Of a stretch of DNA of 64,000 nt, positions 61,422-64,000 are shown piece after piece. How positions within the stretch are numbered: the stretch's first letter is position 1; each line of letters opens with the position of its first letter. Source of the stretch: Alkalimarinus sediminis (GTDB taxonomy: Bacteria > Pseudomonadota > Gammaproteobacteria > Pseudomonadales > Oleiphilaceae); the NCBI RefSeq assembly GCF_026427595.1, contig NZ_CP101527.1, positions 691,001 to 755,000 on the forward strand, in the 5' to 3' direction. The position numbers were made by a program, and so were the translations under genes. The notes beneath the pieces were generated by a model. It worked only from the letters and a program-made list of their open reading frames with translations, was not told the DNA's origin and did no database searches.

Positions 61422-62344
61422 AATTCTGCCGCACTATATCTGTAGACCTTAACACAGTTTCTACCCGCAGATTTTGCCTCATACATGGCGATATCTGCGG
61501 TCTCGATTGCCTGACTGGTGGGGTGTCTTTTACTGATAGATGAAACACCAAAAGAGGCTGTGATGTTAATGCTTAATGGCTTTCCATCGGCCCCCGTGAT
61601 ATCAATTTGTTGGTGTGCCAACTCCTCTCTGACCCGCTCCATGATGGTTTTCGCATCATCCACGTTTGCGTCAGGTAAGCAGAGCAAGAACTCTTCACCG
61701 CCAAAGCGTCCTACCGAGTCATAAGGGCGCAAACTCTCTTTTAAGTAGCTAGCAAAATAAGCTAGAACTTTGTCGCCGGCTTGATGGCCATATTGATCAT
61801 TCACTTTTTTGAAGTAGTCTAGATCGACCATGACGATGCTAGAAACGCCTGATGTCCGAGTAATACGCGCATGTTCTTTTTCTAGCAGAGAGTAGAAGGC
61901 TTGTCGGTTGTATACACCAGTTAAATAATCAAATGAATATAATTGCCCAAAGAGTGCGTCCCGCAGATTAACAAGAGAGGCTGTAAATTCTAGCTCACGG
62001 GCTATGAATTCATCATATTCGGCTTCAGTGATGGGCTGATTTTCAGACGCTTTTAGGACGATGCGCCTTACACTTTCGTGTAAGGAGATATGGAGTTGAC
62101 CTAGTCGAGGAAATTCATCTTGATCTTCAGTAAAACGGCTATGTTCACCATAATACCAAAGGCCAAAACCACAGTGTCTATAGGCATCTGACTGGATAAA
62201 CTCTTCAGAAATAGGCAGGCCGCAAATGAGCTTCTTGTTCCACTCAGCAAGCCATCGATTGTGCAAGAGCACTGCATTATTAATCGCGATAATATCGCTA
62301 TTAATTTGTGATACAACTGTGCTTTGGCCAGACTCTGAAAGCAT
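61418..62344 (-). CDS. dgcZ: Diguanylate cyclase with zinc-sensing CZB domain (DgcZ-like)
   Basis: A 308-residue cytosolic protein. The N-terminal CZB domain has the zinc ligands His28, Cys58, His85 and His89, the same spacing as H22, C52, H79 and H83 of E. coli DgcZ (each shifted by six). The C-terminal GGDEF domain has an intact active site GGEEF (215-219) and an RxxD inhibitory site (206-209). It should make c-di-GMP when zinc is scarce and be product-inhibited. It is convergent with avtA. Confidence 0.88.
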   Translation of the reverse strand: MLSESGQSTVVSQINSDIIAINNAVLLHNRWLAEWNKKLICGLPISEEFIQSDAYRHCGFGLWYYGEHSRFTEDQDEFPRLGQLHISLHESVRRIVLKASENQPITEAEYDEFIARELEFTASLVNLRDALFGQLYSFDYLTGVYNRQAFYSLLEKEHARITRTSGVSSIVMVDLDYFKKVNDQYGHQAGDKVLAYFASYLKESLRPYDSVGRFGGEEFLLCLPDANVDDAKTIMERVREELAHQQIDITGADGKPLSINITASFGVSSISKRHPTSQAIETADIAMYEAKSAGRNCVKVYRYSAAEF

Positions 62345-62447
62345 CTAAACCCCTCATGTTGAATGAAAGTGCAGTTCACTACTTCATACAATCCAGTATA
62401 GCGCGATGATAGTGCAATAATTTGATCTAATGCAGGCGAAATGCTAG

Positions 62448-63068
62448 TTACCTGTATTGAGCGTAACCCCAGTAGTTAAAACCTGCTATTTTGGGGGTAG
62501 AAGGGAGGTATCGTGTTTCCATGTCTTTAATGGTAAACCCGGTTTTCTCGAGGCACTCAGGTATATTACGGTTTAGATTGCAGCCACCGGCTACTTTTTT
62601 CCAATAAGGGTTAACACGCTGTTGCCAACGCTTGATAGACTCATCCGGTGCTTCACCGTGCTCACAAAAAAGTAGTTTCCCTTCTGGTTTGAGGACTCGC
62701 TTCATTTGCTCTAATGCGGTTTTCCAGTCGGGGATGGTGCAGAGTGTGTAGGTTAGCAAGATGGTATCGACACTGTTGTTATCGAGTGGGATCTCTTCGC
62801 CAGGCAGGTCTAACCACTTGATATCAATACCTGATGCAGCAATATTCTTTTGTGCTTTTCGGCGCATCCCCTCCGCGGGTTCAAGCCCCCAAATAAACTC
62901 CACATTTGCAGTATTGTAGTAAGGTAAATTAAGTCCAGAGCCAAATCCGACCTCTAAAACACGACCCTCTGCATAGGGTACGACTTTATTACGCTGCCTC
63001 AATACTGGCTTACTGCTGCAGGCTAGGTTAATAACATGTGGCAAAAGGTAGTTTTCGTATAGGCTCAT
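62448..63068 (-). CDS. Class I SAM-dependent methyltransferase (METTL7/TMT1-like)
   Basis: A 206-residue Rossmann-fold methyltransferase: motif I VLEVGFGSGLNLPYY, acidic loop GLEPAEGM, motif IV TILLTYTLCTIPD. The C-terminal run LFCEHGEAPDESIKRWQQRVNPYWKKVAGGCNLNR resembles the animal METTL7 thiol methyltransferases. Its substrate is not known. It ends 103 nt from the cyclase gene start and begins 4 nt after the mutarotase stop, so it is probably in one operon with that gene. Confidence 0.85.
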   Translation of the reverse strand: MSLYENYLLPHVINLACSSKPVLRQRNKVVPYAEGRVLEVGFGSGLNLPYYNTANVEFIWGLEPAEGMRRKAQKNIAASGIDIKWLDLPGEEIPLDNNSVDTILLTYTLCTIPDWKTALEQMKRVLKPEGKLLFCEHGEAPDESIKRWQQRVNPYWKKVAGGCNLNRNIPECLEKTGFTIKDMETRYLPSTPKIAGFNYWGYAQYR

Positions 63069-63072
63069 GAGG

Positions 63073-63987
63073 TTAAGTACTCGCTAATATGCTAAGCGTA
63101 GCGGTGATCGACTGTTGAGGCTGTACCTTCCAGGTGTTTGCAAATGCAGCACCGCGTTCTACGCAGATATATTCATCATAGTGTTCAGAAGTGATATCTG
63201 CCATCTTCTCGGCAAGTTTGATTCCGGGGTTCCAAACGATAGCAGTAGGGCAGTTGTTACCTCTTAATAGTAATGATGGTGAGCCTGTAATGACCTGTTC
63301 TGAACCAACGTTCTCATAGACCCTGTCTACCTCTGACTCAAAGCAAATAGGGCCATGCTGTATTGTGCGTGTAAGGTCTTGAGTGGCATCAAGGTAGGCG
63401 TGTTGATTTAAGCCTTCAACCTCTGCCACCTTTAAGTTATCGACATTAAAGTAGCTGTGTAGTGCCCAGCTAAATGGCATTGTCTCGGTGCCGGTATTCT
63501 GTGCGATAAATGAAATGTGGATATGCTCTGCAAGCGTCATCACCAGTTTGAGCGAGAATGCATGAGGAAAGAGGGGCGTGTCACTCTTATCAGAGGTGAA
63601 GCTGAAGGTTAGTTCAACGATGCCTTGGTCGTTTTCAGTGATATTAACCAACTGCCAATTACGGGTGCGAACAAAGCCGTGCTTGGGTTTTAGCGGGTCT
63701 TGCTGATTAACACCAAACCAAGGTGCGCAGATTGGAATACCGCCTCTTATCGGTTGACCTTTACTAAATATGGCCTTTGGGCTTAACCAAAGCCAGGGTT
63801 GTGAATCTTGAGGCATAAACTCCAACAACTGAGCACCCTGAATTGAAACAACTGCATTGCAGTGAGGGCTTTTGACGTGCAGAAGTTCAATAGATTCAGG
63901 TGAACCGTACAATTCACGACTATCAGTTAATGAAATAGAAGGAGCTGCTGATAGTTGCTGCATCACTGTTTGGATCGTCACAGGCAA
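63073..63987 (-). CDS. D-hexose-6-phosphate mutarotase (YeaD family)
   Basis: A 304-residue aldose-1-epimerase-like beta-sandwich protein. The pattern SPHCNAVVSIQGAQLLEFMP, GKGQPIRGGIPICAPWFG-like IRGGIPICAPWFGV, WALHSYFNV (catalytic His) and DEYICVERGAA with the catalytic Glu are typical of YeaD. Probably interconverts anomers of glucose-6-phosphate. The ATG at 63987 lies 13 bp from the window end, so its promoter is outside. Confidence 0.92.
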   Translation of the reverse strand: MPVTIQTVMQQLSAAPSISLTDSRELYGSPESIELLHVKSPHCNAVVSIQGAQLLEFMPQDSQPWLWLSPKAIFSKGQPIRGGIPICAPWFGVNQQDPLKPKHGFVRTRNWQLVNITENDQGIVELTFSFTSDKSDTPLFPHAFSLKLVMTLAEHIHISFIAQNTGTETMPFSWALHSYFNVDNLKVAEVEGLNQHAYLDATQDLTRTIQHGPICFESEVDRVYENVGSEQVITGSPSLLLRGNNCPTAIVWNPGIKLAEKMADITSEHYDEYICVERGAAFANTWKVQPQQSITATLSILAST

Positions 63988-64000
63988 AGTTCTCTAGTTA

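Overview
The window looks like a chromosomal segment of a marine-type gammaproteobacterium (Oceanospirillales/Pseudomonadales-like; genus not determinable by eye). The main reason is two conserved gene blocks. One is dnaE-accA-tilS-pyrG-kdsA-eno-ftsB-ispD-ispF-truD-surE-pcm-(DUF368)-nlpD-rpoS. The other is rnfABCDGE-nth, then metG divergent from apbC(mrp), then dcd. Both orders are typical of Pseudomonas/Marinobacter relatives. No rRNA, tRNA, CRISPR array, prophage or transposase was seen.

Layout. (1) 1-8158: the distal end of a type VI secretion cluster: tssL, tssM, a PP2C phosphatase, a membrane Ser/Thr kinase and hcp. This is a set with threonine-phosphorylation control. (2) 8195-12918: accessory envelope genes: an unknown lipoprotein, an OmpA-type protein with a duplicated N-terminal domain, a small secreted protein and a large lipoprotein. 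(3) 13043-16256: an MMPL/RND transporter with a LolA-like periplasmic partner on the minus strand, followed by about 600 bp of non-coding DNA with REP-like palindromes. (4) 16841-21972: an orphan GspE/PilB ATPase, a DUF2069-wrbA-arsC group divergent from a TlpA-like lipoprotein, and a degenerate GGDEF protein. (5) 22040-40740: the long housekeeping block on the plus strand, ending with rpoS and a CHI-like secreted protein. (6) 40876-43390: the modABC molybdate transporter. (7) 43473-50386: a minus-strand operon rnfABCDGE-nth plus a phosphoribosyltransferase. (8) 50689-57247: metG/apbC divergent pair, an outer-membrane protein, fetAB and dcd. (9) 57386-63987: MFS permease plus class II aldolase, YjaG, AvtA, a DgcZ-like zinc-responsive diguanylate cyclase, a METTL7-like methyltransferase and a YeaD mutarotase.

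Most notable observations. The TssL N-terminus carries two similar Thr-Val-Val motifs next to a kinase/phosphatase pair, which suggests a phospho-threonine switch. TssM has lost its recognisable NTPase motifs and first membrane hairpin. The spacers carry short tandem duplications at six places, and three of these (after ispF, truD and pcm) begin exactly at the TAG stop codon. hcp has a strong 11-bp leader hairpin. All start-site corrections below were made by reading ribosome-binding sites and family N-termini by eye; no database search was run.
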